A stretch of 64,000 bases of DNA, from contig JAHWDD010000009.1 in assembly GCA_023897205.1 (NCBI GenBank), positions 1,922,001 to 1,986,000 of the forward strand, in the 5' to 3' direction. How positions within the stretch are numbered: the stretch's first letter is position 1; the number at the start of each line of letters is the position of its first letter. The position numbers and the translations under genes were made by a program. Of this stretch, positions 11,926 to 23,214 are shown piece by piece. Origin of the DNA: Exophiala sp. HKRS030. Lineage: Eukaryota; Ascomycota; Eurotiomycetes; Chaetothyriales; Herpotrichiellaceae. Below the pieces are notes generated by a model that ran no database searches, was not told the DNA's origin, and saw only the letters and a list, made by a program, of their open reading frames with translations.

Positions 11926-13065
11926 ATGGCTGCGACGAAACCCGCGTACGATCCGTTGCGCATCGTCGAAGGCATGTTCAACGGGTCCGTCACGCGCATC
12001 GCGTATGCCATGAAAGACCCTGTCAACTATGCGCAATCTACACGAGCGGTCCTCGTCGAAACCGCGAAGAAATTCCAAGATGCGCTTGACGACTGCGAAG
12101 TACAAATCCTCGACGCCAAGTGGTACTTAGAAAATAAGCTGGCCCAAAACCGAGCGCGTCGAGAAGCAAAAGCAAAAGAAGACAGCGCAGCCACTGCGAA
12201 GAGAAAACGTGACGAAGTCGAGGGCACGCAGGAAAAGACACAGGAGGCTGAACAAGAGACGGCGTCCAAGCGCATCAAAACAGCCGAACCAGACGCAGCT
12301 GCGCAGACACAACCACAACCTCCTCCTTCTAAACCAAAAGAATCTCCGCCCAAACCCTCGAAAACCCCTACGAAAGCCCAGACGTCTCCCAAGACAGCGA
12401 AAAAGACCGCTCCAGCCAAGCAGGCCGAGAAACAGCCCGCTTCGACCAAGCCTGACAAGAAAAAGTCCCAGTCTCCTTCTATACCGGTCAAGGTGCCAGA
12501 GAAACCATTCGAGAACCCTCCTCCACCAGTACCTGAACCCAAGCCAACGCTCCTCAATTTTGACGACTTCCCCAAAGCCACTCCGCAGGATATGTCTGCT
12601 GGCGGAAATGATGATTTCAACTTTACATCCATGTTCGGTGAACCGTCGGCGGACATGATTAACAACCCCGGCAACGACATAAACTTTGACATGAACAATC
12701 TCGGGGACGGGTTCGACGCCTCTGTGGCCCAAGATTCCTCCTTGACGTCCCTGCTTCCAGGCCTAGAGTCGTATGCAAACCAGGCGGGTGATGATACCTT
12801 CAACATGCCCCCAGCGGACAACGGCATGTCAGGCACCGCACCAGCCGACATCACTCAACCGGCACAACTCAATCCGAACGACTTCAGTCTTCCAGCTCTC
12901 GGACCCAACGAGTTCGACGAGCTCCTCAACTCAAGCGACATGAATTTTGATGACGCCGTCAATTTCGACAGCACCGGTATGATGAATATGGACAACATGG
13001 ACAATATGGATAACATGGAGAATATGGAGAACATGGACCTCGATTTCGACAGCATGTTCGCCTGA
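11926..13065 (+). CDS. Acidic Asn/Asp/Met-rich protein, possible transcription co-regulator
   Basis: A single exon of 379 residues. The start was chosen at CACCATGG; the frame is open further upstream but looks non-coding. Residues 1-75 form a helical domain (YDPLRIVEGMF, then FQDALDDCEVQILDAKWYLENKL). Residues 80-220 are highly charged and then Lys/Pro/Ser/Thr-rich, with basic KRKR and SKRIK patches that could be nuclear localisation signals. The rest is acidic and Asn-rich with LNFDDFP and LLPGLES motifs, ending in a short tandem repeat of MDN and MEN units (12,988-13,034) before LDFDSMF. This resembles a transcription activator or a Mediator-tail subunit: the FQDALDD...YL helix recalls Med2, but I cannot confirm that. 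Function is inferred from composition only. Confidence 0.75.
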   Translation: MAATKPAYDPLRIVEGMFNGSVTRIAYAMKDPVNYAQSTRAVLVETAKKFQDALDDCEVQILDAKWYLENKLAQNRARREAKAKEDSAATAKRKRDEVEGTQEKTQEAEQETASKRIKTAEPDAAAQTQPQPPPSKPKESPPKPSKTPTKAQTSPKTAKKTAPAKQAEKQPASTKPDKKKSQSPSIPVKVPEKPFENPPPPVPEPKPTLLNFDDFPKATPQDMSAGGNDDFNFTSMFGEPSADMINNPGNDINFDMNNLGDGFDASVAQDSSLTSLLPGLESYANQAGDDTFNMPPADNGMSGTAPADITQPAQLNPNDFSLPALGPNEFDELLNSSDMNFDDAVNFDSTGMMNMDNMDNMDNMENMENMDLDFDSMFA

Positions 13066-13977
13066 AACTATTATAGATTGGCTTCCGGGTGCTTATAGTA
13101 TTGTACAAGTTTGAGCAGATGCGTCCTTATGGGGTTTGTCCTTGTGTCAGTGCACATGTGCCAGGTTCGCCAACAAACAACTCTGGCTCTACGGCCTACG
13201 GTACGAATGCATTTGGTGGATTTTTGAACATTGCGGGATGAAGACAGAAAAGGAAAGGAGTCCAAGGGGGACATTTGTACATTGTACTGCGTTGGGATAT
13301 CTACCTACATTGAAGCGCAGGCGTTGACGGATTTGGGGGGATCGTGCGTGCATCTATCCCATGATGATGTTATCCGAGACACGGTGGTTATGGTGTTTTG
13401 GGTCTTGCTTTGGCTTTTGTTTTCTCTTCAAGATACCCTCAACATTTTTAGCATAGGTACTGACCTCTGCGCACACACGAAGATCTTGGTTATTGTACTG
13501 GGGACGGTAGCAGCAGTAGCAGCAGTGAAGCGGACAAAAAGTACTCCGGATATTACATGTACAACAAGAATGACATTGCCGTGACCAAATGAAAGATTTA
13601 GTATAACCGGACGAACTCGATCGATCAAGGACCTGCCTACCTTTAACAAGACCTGTACTCGGCTTCGTTACGTGTATGATTTTCTTCTACTGATCTAACA
13701 GTCCTGGAAAGTAATTCAAGTAATGGAACGAAAAAACCGCCACCGCCCAAGATCCCACCGGCCCCCCAAAAGATTGGCATCACTACATCGTCCCTCGTAA
13801 AATGGCCCCTTTTAGAAAAAGGCATAGCCTCGGGGTTGGAGGGTTTTTTTTGTAATAGGAAAAACCCCCCCAACCGTCTTGTAACATCCCAAAAGAAATC
13901 CCAAAACGTACGTACATCGTGAAGAAAAGCACACACCCAAACCTAGTGTTGGACGCGGCTTTTCTCCTGTTCTCCCT
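13066..13977. other. Convergent intergenic region
   Basis: This lies between the 3' ends of the acidic protein gene and the FUSC-like gene. It contains a GTAGCAGCA microsatellite near 13,507-13,528. I see no gene. Confidence 0.4.
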
Positions 13978-16900
13978 TCAATCGGCCTTGCCCTTGCCGT
14001 TTGGGAGAGAACTGGTACTCGTGTCCGTCGACGACGAGACGTGCAGACTGAAATCCACCTCGCCGACGAGCTCCTTCACCTTGCCCAGCACGGCGGCCGT
14101 CTCCTGCATGATCAGGACGCTCGCGATCTCCAGGACGGCAAAGGCCGCGTAGCAGGGTTCGTTGATGTGCTGCACGTTCAGGATGGCCGGGTCGATGCGG
14201 GCCAGCTGGTCGGCCAGGTGGATGGGCGGGGGCACGCGCACGTACGGCGGCAGGGGTTGCGCGTTGGACACGCTCGCGGCCACCAGGCAGATTGTGCTGG
14301 TGAGTTCGTGGCTCGTGACGCTCGCGTTGGCCGTCAGCCGCCGAAAGTCCGTCAGCCACTCGCTCTCGGTGTACCGGTTTGGCGTGCGGCCCATGGCGTG
14401 TCCCTGGTCGGCATTCTTGTCCGTCCTTCCCCCTTGGTCGTCTTCGTCGCTCGTTTTTGGATCCGGCCGCGTGACAAACGCCTGGCTGGAGTAGTTGATG
14501 AGCGACATGTAGTTGAACAAACTCTGCAGGTGGGCAATGAGCTCGTCGTACGTCTGTTTGGGGAACTTGCCGCCAAACGTCGGCTCGTAGACCGTGAAAG
14601 CCGAATGCTCCCTCAGTCGATTCATCATGCCCAGCATCTTGCCGAAACACTGGACGCGCGCCTTGTCGAGCTTGCGCATGGGGCTCTTCTTGTCGGCGTC
14701 GTTGGCGCGGGCCCCGAGCCGCAGCTTCATTTCCACCGTGCTGTGCGTACATGCGTAGTAGTTACCTAGCAGGTACAGGGTGGCGCCGAGGTCCTTGCGC
14801 AACGTGGCGTGCGCGGTGACCGGGTAGGGCAGGTAGGTCCATATGAATGCCACTGTCAGCCCAATCACGACGGTGGCAAGTCTGTACGGTGCGAGGACGT
14901 AGATGTGGTAGTATACCTGGCCGTTGGAAGTCAGTAGTTTTGTGCCAATCTTCAAGTCCTGAAGTTCGTAGCCCACGATCAGAACCAGGGTCACGATCGA
15001 AATGATACCCGTGATGAGGTACTTGGGCTTTTTGAGGACCACATAGAATCCGCATACAAAGGCAAGGTAGAGCAGTGGTATGATGGCGGCTGGTTTCTGG
15101 TCACCCATGTACCATATGGCGATCGACACGACCATGGCGATGACGGTGCCAGCGATACGGAGCAAAAAGCCTTGTACACCCGCGCCGGCAGTGGGGCCCA
15201 TGGAGATAGCAACCATGATGACAGCCCATATGCCTCGCTGCTGGAGGTAGAAGTTATGTGTAGGCCTGAGATAGCCAAGAATGGCTAAAGAGATACTGGC
15301 GACAGCGGCGCGGAATCCATATGACGAAGCATCGGAGCCTAGGAAGCGCGGGATGACACGTAGATGGTTGGTGATGTGCTGATACAGGTTCGTCGGGGGC
15401 AAGTGCTCTGGGTCTTTACGTCCAGAAAGCGATTCACCAGGGTAGATGATGATTCCGGTAGCTTCGCCGTCGGGTAAAGCTGGTTCAGAGTCCTCCTGCA
15501 TGAACATGTGCTGGTATAATTTCTTGATCCGTCTCCATCCTGGAAAGATGAGGCGCTTTTTACTCATGGTCCCATCCTGGACTTTGGAATCGGCGAAAAC
15601 GGCCAGGTCTAGGATGGACAGGCAGACTGAGTAGAGGAGGTATTCGAGGTAGAGAATCAAATAGAGTTGCTGGTGGTTGTGTTTGCTGCGTATGGTTTCG
15701 TCAAGGGAATTGGCGTTCTTGAAGTTGTATTGAGCGGACGGATCCTCCCAGAATTTGGCAGGGACATCGATTCCTTTCTTCTCACACCACCTACGCATCG
15801 TGCCTTCGCGATGTTCTTCGAATAGTTTTATCTCAGCCTTCAGGTGCTCGGTGAAGTTGGGATCGCCCGGTCCAGGTGGTGCGTCTGCATTCTTTTCCGG
15901 GTCATGTGCTTTGGGAATTTTGGGGCGTGGCGCAAGCTCGAGGACATACTGCACATGTGCAATACCATCAGACAGGCTCTCTTTGACCCTGCTGAAAGGT
16001 CCCCGGGACATGGCCACCACTTCATGCCATTCATCTGCTTCAAGTCGATGGATAGCATCGACGAGACTAGCATCTTCGATCAGATCTTCTCCTTCCTCCT
16101 TGTGTCGTCTGACGGATTGCAAGATATCTGCGAATGTGGACAAGCCAGCAACTGGAAGGAAGATCTGCTGTAGACGCGCCCATATCATAGCAAAGTCTTC
16201 GGCACGTAATTTTCCAAATCCAATTTCTTTCTTTGCGAAGCCAATCTCGATCTTTAACATTCCAAACAGTTTCGAGGTCTCTTGGAGAGTCGTCTTGAGT
16301 TTGGCGGACGTTGCTTGAGCTTGCTGAGCAAATGCAGCAGAGTCAGCAGTCTGTTTTGCTATGCCGTTTTTCCCATTAGCCAAGGTCACCTCTTGCTGGT
16401 AATTGGTGATTTGCTGAAGATAAGAGTTATGGATGTTTATGCAAGCTTTCAAGAGGTTCAAGACACCAGCCATTTGCTTCCGACAGATCTTCCTCGATGA
16501 CACGGGTATTATGAAGATTGACACTCCTGTAGACAATGCAAACCCGGTCAAAAAAGTCTTTATTAATCTCTTGACAAACGCCATCCCGACCGCCATTGTC
16601 GGAAACGATGGGGCATATGTCGAAGCGATGACAGAGAAGATGGTGTACTGAATGCACACAACCATCAACTGGGGTCGAGCTGCTCGTAAAGTGTTTGCGA
16701 GCCATAAGTTGAAGAATAGCCAGGCCACGGCGGTGGCGTTCGCTGCCGAGCTGAAGCTTAGCGTCTCTTGACTACCAGATGTGCCTTGTCTAGAAGCTCG
16801 AGATTTCGATTCTCGTGCAGATATGGTACATCGGATTGTCAGCAGTGCAATGGCAGCTCCCAGGCAGACGGCAAAAATCGCAACGAAGAGGTTCTGGAAG

Positions 16901-17306
16901 AACTTCGCCCGAGGAAGAATCGGTAGCGTGAGGATGGTCATTATTGCCGCAAGGTATCCAAGCGTTGTATATTCTCGAGCCCAGGCATCGCTTTCGTATC
17001 TAAGCCACATAAGAATTCGTAGCAACGAAAACAATAGAGTATCTTACGCTGCTAGTGCGATGGTGGGCGCAACTGCTCCTCTGCAGAAACAATCAGTTAC
17101 ATTCGTCAGGAGTTGAGAGCTTCTCACTTTAGCATCATCAGAAATGTTGGCAGGTCAAGTCCAGCTTTAGTGCATAGTCGTTTGAAGAGGCCAGGTCTCC
17201 TGGGGGTAGGCTCTGGCACGTTCTCGTCTGGACCGGCAGCATATTGTTGTTGCTCATCTCTAGCACCTCCCTCTTCCTGCATCGAAGCCTCAGAGTCACG
17301 CTCCAT
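13978..17306 (-). CDS. Aromatic acid exporter/FUSC-like membrane protein
   Basis: Exons are 17306-17128, 17080-17048 and 16999-13978, giving 1,077 residues. It belongs to the fungal group with an N-terminal ArAE_2_N region and a C-terminal DUF2421 region, related to bacterial fusaric-acid and aromatic-acid efflux proteins and to the yeast Bre4-like (brefeldin A sensitivity) family. Two blocks of about six hydrophobic helices are visible: one near residues 65-250 (LGYLAAIMTILTLPILP, FVAIFAVCLGAAIALL) and one near 625-790 (GIWAVIMVAISMGPTAGAG). A long soluble region with an FPGWRR motif lies between them. The last 280 residues are soluble. The 33-nt second exon joins in frame and completes a hydrophobic segment. 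It probably moves small organic acids across the plasma or vacuolar membrane; substrate unknown. Confidence 0.85.
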
Positions 17307-17848
17307 TCTGGTGAGTTTTTGGGCCTGCAGCGCTGGTCTGAGTGACTTCTGGAGGAAACAGATAATACGAGAAGCGTTTTTGGACGTTTACATAAGGTGC
17401 CGGTAGATTGGTGTTACCTTGATTACGCAGGGGGCGTCAATTCATGCGGCATGTTACAGGAGCATCGTACATAACTGTACCGACGGTACGGCCAAAGTGT
17501 GAGATCCAGCTATAAGGCAAGGCGTTTTCCTGCTCGGGTCAAGGCTCATCACAGCGACGAATGAAGGGTGAATCCAGTGAGTTTGTTGTTTGAAATGGCT
17601 TTGTGCTTCTGCTGACATGAGTGCTGAGTAACCACCTCCTCCTGTTTCGGACTAGTCTACGGAGATTGGTGCGCAACATCGGTACATCGGCATTAGCGCT
17701 TCCATTGACCGATGCCAAGATTGACCTCGAGTGCTGCGAGCTTGGAAACTTTTTGTCGCTTGGGTCCATGGAATAGTGTCCGAAGACCGAGAGGACTCGT
17801 ACATTGCACGCTGCGTTGCAGGAGTCACTCATCTTCCTCCATCATACC
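17307..17848. other. Divergent promoter region
   Basis: This lies between the FUSC-like gene and the mitochondrial ribosomal protein gene. I see no further feature. Confidence 0.4.
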
Positions 17849-19152
17849 ATGGCTCCTTCACGGGCTCCCAGTGCCCTTCTTCTGCATTCCCTGCGATCGC
17901 TAGCCGTGGAAAAATCATCATGCGGTGCGGCCGTTCGCGCCCTTTCGACCACGAGTCCCGTGCTTCAGGAAGCCGAAGTCCAACGACCCTCGTTCTACCA
18001 GAATCCCGACCCTGCCACCGTCTTCGTGCCACGACTGGAGCGCAAGCTTATGAAAGCCGGCAACCCACCTATCGGGTCCCGAAGACGACGCGCAGCTTTG
18101 GCACAATCGCCCGGCATTCCATTTGATCAACTTCCATACCAATGTTTCCAGGAAGCCCGCAAAATCCTGATCGAGGACAGAGCAGAAAAATTGAAAAAGA
18201 TTGAGACGGAAAGAGCTCGCATTGCTCGACTCGAAGAAGCCGATCCAGCGACGTTCCGGGGTGGCGAAGTCTACAAACAAAAGAGATTGAAGAGCATGCG
18301 TGCAGAACTAGAAGAGCTCAAGATCTTGGCCGATATAAATGACCCTAACGTGAAAAGAAGATTCGAAGATGGCAAAGGTGAGATAATCTCAAGCTAGATC
18401 TCAAAGAGCTACATTGACAATTTAAAACAGGAGACATGAATAAACCCATCTACAGATACCTAGCCGAGCGAAAATGGCGAGAATACCCCCGGAAGATTCT
18501 GGTCCAACGCATTACCCAGATGAATGTTGTACCAGATGTGATCCCAACATGTGATCCGATCTTGGACATCAAGATTGCATTTGGCAGAAAGTCTGTTCCA
18601 CCCGGCGAATTCGTGCGATCAGACATCAGCGAGAACGCCTGCCAGTTGACTCTGCAAACCTTTGAACGAGGTGAGAAGTTGGTCAGCATTGCTGTGGTCG
18701 ACCCAGACGTCCCCAACTTGGAGACCGACAGCTTCGACTCGAGATGCCACTTCTTGGCTACCAATGTTCCCATCTCTGTGACCGAACCTTTGGTCGACCT
18801 CGCCAAACTGTCCGCCGATAATCAAGTCCTCCTACCTTGGCTGCCGCCTCACGCTCAGAAAGGTAGCCCATACCACCGATTATCTATCGTCATCTGGCAA
18901 CAAAAGGACAACATCCCCATCGACCTGGAAGTTGCCAAGAGCAAGGTCCAAAGGGAGGGTTTCTCTGCTCGCAGCTTTATGAGTCGACACCTGTTGACAC
19001 CCATCAGCGCATCCTTGTTCCGGACACAATGGGATGAAAACATGGCTGGCGTCATGCAAAGAGCCGGGCTCGAGGGTGCTGATGTCGAGCTCAAGAGGAA
19101 GAAGGTTGAGCCTTTGCCGTATAAGAGGCGTAATCCTCCTAGCTTCAGGTAG
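17849..19152 (+). CDS. MRPL35: Mitochondrial large ribosomal subunit protein mL38 (MRPL35)
   Basis: Exons are 17849-18377 and 18431-19152, giving 416 residues. mL38 is a mitochondrial ribosomal large-subunit protein built on a phosphatidylethanolamine-binding-protein (PEBP) fold. The N-terminus looks like a mitochondrial targeting peptide (Arg/Ser/Leu-rich, with [10 protein letters not shown] near the likely cleavage region). A coiled-coil helix rich in Lys, Glu and Arg follows at about residues 105-170. The PEBP-like part is in the second exon: [14 protein letters not shown] strand (here [11 protein letters not shown]), [11 protein letters not shown] and [11 protein letters not shown]. It ends with a basic tail. 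An ATG in frame 45 bases upstream is absent, so 17849 is the first good start. It converges on IMP1, another mitochondrial gene, with 208 bp between stops. Confidence 0.9.
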
Positions 19153-19360
19153 AGTTGGTTCGTGGTGGAGCTTCTGGAGGCGCCTTATTACCCGAAGCAA
19201 GCAAGCAAGCGATCCTCCATCACCTGTATCCATAGCCGTGGCTGTATCTGTAACCGTACTCTGTACCTTTACCTGTACACTGTACTCTGTACAAATCTCA
19301 TTTATTTCACTTTCCCTCTCTGATCTTGTTCTTGTTCTTGTTTTGTCTTTGTTCTTTGCA

Positions 19361-20168
19361 TCACGTCTCCTCTTCTTCTCGCAGGACTGGTTGGAAACCC
19401 GTCCCCCTCATGTCTCTCCAACTGAACCACCCGTCCCCGTTGTACAGACATTTCCCTAGTATGAGTGCCATTGGTAAAGGTCCATAGAACCTAGAGTCCC
19501 TGCTATAAGCCAGATTGTCACCTGCCACCCACACATGACCTTCCGGGACTTGGATCATCGTTGGCTCTGGAGGAGGGCTCGTGCCCGTGTTCGTCTTCTT
19601 GCTTGTACTGGTCTCGGTCGCCCGCGTGGTGGCATCTCCTCCAATTCCTGCCCCTCCAACCGTGGGACTTTGGGCGGGATCATACACTACATAGTCCCCA
19701 GGCATACCAATCACTCGCTTGATGGCCATGCCTCGCAGGAACACTGGGTTTTCGAAAATAATAACGTCACCGGCCTTGATGTTTCGACCGTGTCGGTGTC
19801 GTCGTGAGTAAACCGTCAAGCTCGTGCTGGTGGGCATGGTAGGGAACATTGATGGACCGTCACTGTTCTGTTTTGTACTTTTATTAGTATAGAGTAAACT
19901 GGGGGGAACCCTCAAAGATGGAAGCATGGCCGAGCTCTTTTTTTTTCTTTGATTCATCTTTCTGGTTGTATGTCGCATGTCGCATGTTCGAGTTTGAGGT
20001 ACAGGAACTTACACCGATAGCTATCAAGTGATGAGATATAAGAGCAAAGGTGGAGTATGATGCTATCCCTGCCAGGGCAATGTTGAGGAGGATCTCAGTG
20101 GGTGTACGTGGGCGTCGCAACGATGTGGTGGTGCCCGCGGAGCGCAAACCAGCAAAGATGCGAGACAT
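19361..20168 (-). CDS. IMP1: Mitochondrial inner membrane peptidase subunit 1
   Basis: Exons are 20168-20013 and 19867-19361, with a 144-bp intron, giving 220 residues. IMP1 is a type I signal-peptidase-like serine protease facing the intermembrane space; it cleaves sorting signals from proteins such as Cox2 and cytochrome b2. The catalytic Ser is Ser58 in DGPSMFPT and the general base is Lys102 in AIKRVIGMPGD. The conserved box AGDNLAYSRDSR followed by GPLPMALILGK is present. One membrane helix (ILLNIALAGIASYSTFALI) lies at about residues 26-44. Between the Lys box and the GDN box there is a Thr/Ser/Gly/Pro-rich insertion of about 35 residues, longer than I expect for this family. An ATG nine bases upstream of 20168 is not present as ATG-initiated, so 20168 is preferred. 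Confidence 0.9.
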
Positions 20169-21184
20169 GGCCACCAACTCTTTTTTCTTTATCTCGAGGG
20201 TCTCTGGCGAGGAGGTTATGACTGAAATCGTGTCAGGCGTTTAGTTTGAGGTATAAAAGGGATCATCGTTGAAAACCACAAGCTGGGTCGGTAGAAGTTG
20301 GTAGGTGGTGGTATGGGTTGTTATTAGGGAAATGTTGTCGGCGCAGACACGGAATATACGAATAAATGGTCCGACGTTCTGCCGGGAAGCCTTTGTCCAG
20401 ATGTGTCCAGAAAAAAAGCAACTGGCTATGGAAGACTCTGATATTCGACATTCGAGAGAAATGGAGAACGATACAATTCAATAGTAACTACCTCTTCCTA
20501 GTACGAGTATGGTCCGTTGTCCCAACCGAGACTCATAAGTAGTGCCAATTAGATATCTGATGCTCCATCCCTGTTGACCATCTGCCCTACTTCCCCAGCG
20601 GACTCTCTATGTGGGAGACTTCTTCGATCTCATCCACGAATATCTGAAGATATGTTCATTCCAACTTCCAGACTCATTCTGATACGGTCCGTTTATGGGA
20701 TATCCTTGCGAGCGGTAGCAGATGCAAGCCCCCGAAACCACAGAACGGACAGCTGACATTAAGGTCTTCGATGTCGTTGTACTTTAATACGCTCCCGCTT
20801 TCTTCGAGAGTCTAGTCCCCAGCGGAAGACCGGAAACATCAGAAGACGTGCTAGTGCCAAAGTCATGGCTTTTCTGTTGGCATAAAACCAAATAGCCGAA
20901 TTGAGAGTATTTGGTCTCCTTGTCGGGCATGACTATATCGATGATGGGAACCAAGTTCCTAGATGCCAAAAGCAAGAGTCGGCGTTGGTTCGAGGCAGAC
21001 GATGTAGATATGATCGATTTGCTGGTGGTAGTAGCATCATGCGGTATAAGTTCACCACGTATCGAGTTTCTGGCCGAAATCATCACTCGTCAAGATGCTC
21101 GAGTGGCTCTTTCCGCCAGGCTGCTTGTATAGGCATCTTCCTAGCACCTCCCAGCTCATTGAACAAAGTGACATTCGGTTGTGA
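20169..21184. other. Intergenic region, about 1 kb
   Basis: This holds the probable IMP1 promoter and the 3' region of the cyclophilin gene. Only short open frames without domains are present. Confidence 0.4.
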
Positions 21185-22961
21185 TCACCAGCCGTCGAAA
21201 TTCCCAAATCCACCTCCGCCGCCTTTGTTCTTCTTTCGGACTGGTTCCTCTGGCTCGTCAACAAACTCGACAATCTCATCTTCTTCCACTTCATGTTGCC
21301 CATTCTTCATCGCAGCCTTGAGGTACTTGCCAACTCCACCTCCAGAATCCTTCTCAATCGTCCCGTCGTTCCTGATCCTCTTTCCTGTCCAGGTTGTGCG
21401 ATCATCCGCCTTCCGTTCTTCCTTCTCCTTGTCACTCCTTTCTTTTTCGGCCTTGTTCTTCCAAAACTCCTCAAACGGGTCGATCAGGACGACCGCTTCA
21501 ATGATCTTGATCTCCTCCTTTGGACGATCATTTGCGTCCACCGGCGTTTCCTCCAACCGCTTCAGCACAGCCATACTCGTCCCATCGTCTCCCACAACAC
21601 GACCAAATATCGTATGTTTTCTGTCTAAATGGCTTGTCGCTCTGTACGTGATGAAGAATTGACTGCTATTCGTGTTCTTTCCCTTGTTCGCCATGGACAG
21701 TACACCGCGTGTATCGTGCTTCAATGGACCCTCAAACTCATCCTCAAAATTCTTACCCCAAATGCTTGTTCCACCCCGGCCAGTGCCGGTCGGGTCGCCG
21801 CACTGAATCATGAAATTTCGGATGTTACGGTGGAAGACGATACCATTGTAATATCCCTTTTGAGCGAGACGGATGAAATTCCAAACTGCTTTGGGCGCAT
21901 GCTCCGGGTACAATTCGATACTGAGGTCCCCAACGGACGTTGCTAATCGGACAAAGCCCTTCTCTTTGACTCGGCCGCGCTTCAGGAGATATTCTTCATC
22001 AGACATCAAGGCCAGTGCGGCTGACGTATGAGGCGTCATGCCTGTGGAAGTTAGTGATGCAGCGGCAAGACCAGTAGTGTGTCCTGTAGCGTTGTATGGT
22101 GTCGGCTTATAAGTGGATGCCGTGGCAGTCTTCTTCGTACTCGTGGAGAGTTGAGATTTGTCCTTGCTAGTGGCTGATTGAGCATTGGCGCGTTCTGCTC
22201 TGGCTTTGGCAACTGCTTCCTTTGCTTTCATAATCTTGAGGTCTGCAGCACTGCCCAGTGAAGCCGTGTTGATGGTCGCTTCTTCCTTCGGTATGCCAGA
22301 GTCTTCGCCTTCTTTCAGATACTTGAACGAGCTGAGATTCCGGGATTCGATGTTTTGCGGGTCTTGAAGGGTTATGATGTCTGCGCGGGAAAAGTCTTCG
22401 TCGGAGACTAGATCCTTCCACATTTTTGGTTTGATATTGAGTCTTTCCACCGTATCATATGCAAAGACATTGGCCGAGTCGCCATGTCTGATTGCAACAA
22501 TATGGGTGTTGTCCGTAAACACTTTATAAGTGACTGGGTCGACAAACTCGTTGCTGTCATTCTTTGCAAAGTCAAGTTTGATCAATTCCTGCTGCTTCAG
22601 AGATTTGCCATCGGTAGGATTCGTATCGTGTTTCAGCAACCACCGTATTATATTCTCATGGTCAAATATGATGCCGTTCGCCGTGCAGACCGGAGTTGTG
22701 AAAGGCTGGAGGCTCAAGGCACAGAAGTTGAAAGGGAGTCTCTTGAAGGCCGCATGGCCGCTGGTATCGGCACGAACGCCTGCACCAGCTGAAGCCGAGT
22801 ATGCATCAGAGGAAGACCATTCGGAGTGGGTGATCTGCGAGTTGTCAGTTCCGGCCACGAACGAGAGAGAGCGGTGCATGTACGTAGAGTTTATCGGTTC
22901 CTAATGAAGCCAGTCAGCATACTGGAACAGAACACAAAGAGGCGAGCTGACCTTTGCCCAT
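21185..22961 (-). CDS. cyp8: U-box cyclophilin, PPIL2/Cyp8 type
   Basis: Exons are 22961-22952 (10 nt), 22900-22884 (17 nt) and 22834-21185, giving 558 residues. The two tiny exons are needed to obtain the family's N-terminus, MGKGTDKLYITHSEW; the long open frame alone starts in intron sequence. A U-box domain lies at about residues 40-105 (LQPFTTPVCTANGIIFDHENIIRWL), which suggests ubiquitin-ligase activity. A cyclophilin domain follows at about 300-455 (YYNGIVFHRNIRNFMIQCGDPTGTG, then NSSQFFIT and HTIFGRVV), giving peptidyl-prolyl isomerase function. PPIL2-type proteins associate with spliceosomes. The C-terminal tail is charged and ends in a Gly-rich stretch. The first donor is GTCAGC, weaker than usual. 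The gene is tandem with the Ap4A phosphorylase gene. Confidence 0.92.
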
Positions 22962-23214
22962 GGTTCTTTCTTCGCACTCTGGCCCTTGGTGTTTGTCTTG
23001 CGACTTCTTGCTGCTCGTCACAAGGCCTCGAAAATGCGATATGGGTCGGCTGAACTTCGGCGTTACTTTTTTCCACAGCCTTGTCTTTGATCAGGCTGGC
23101 AAATCGACGGCCACCGCAACGGAACAACCACAGCATCTGAAGTCGTTGATTTCCAGGTTCTAGCACTCTAGTCTATGTCTATCGACGGTCTTGATACATG
23201 CACTCGTCCACGGG

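Noticed and set aside
12027..12854. Long minus-strand open frame of 275 codons opposite the acidic protein gene
   Set aside because: It is a shadow of the real coding strand: its sequence is low-complexity and mirrors the Lys/Pro-rich frame, with no domain.
14041..14769. Plus-strand open frame of 242 codons inside the FUSC-like gene
   Set aside because: It lies fully within the well-supported minus-strand coding exon and shows no domain.
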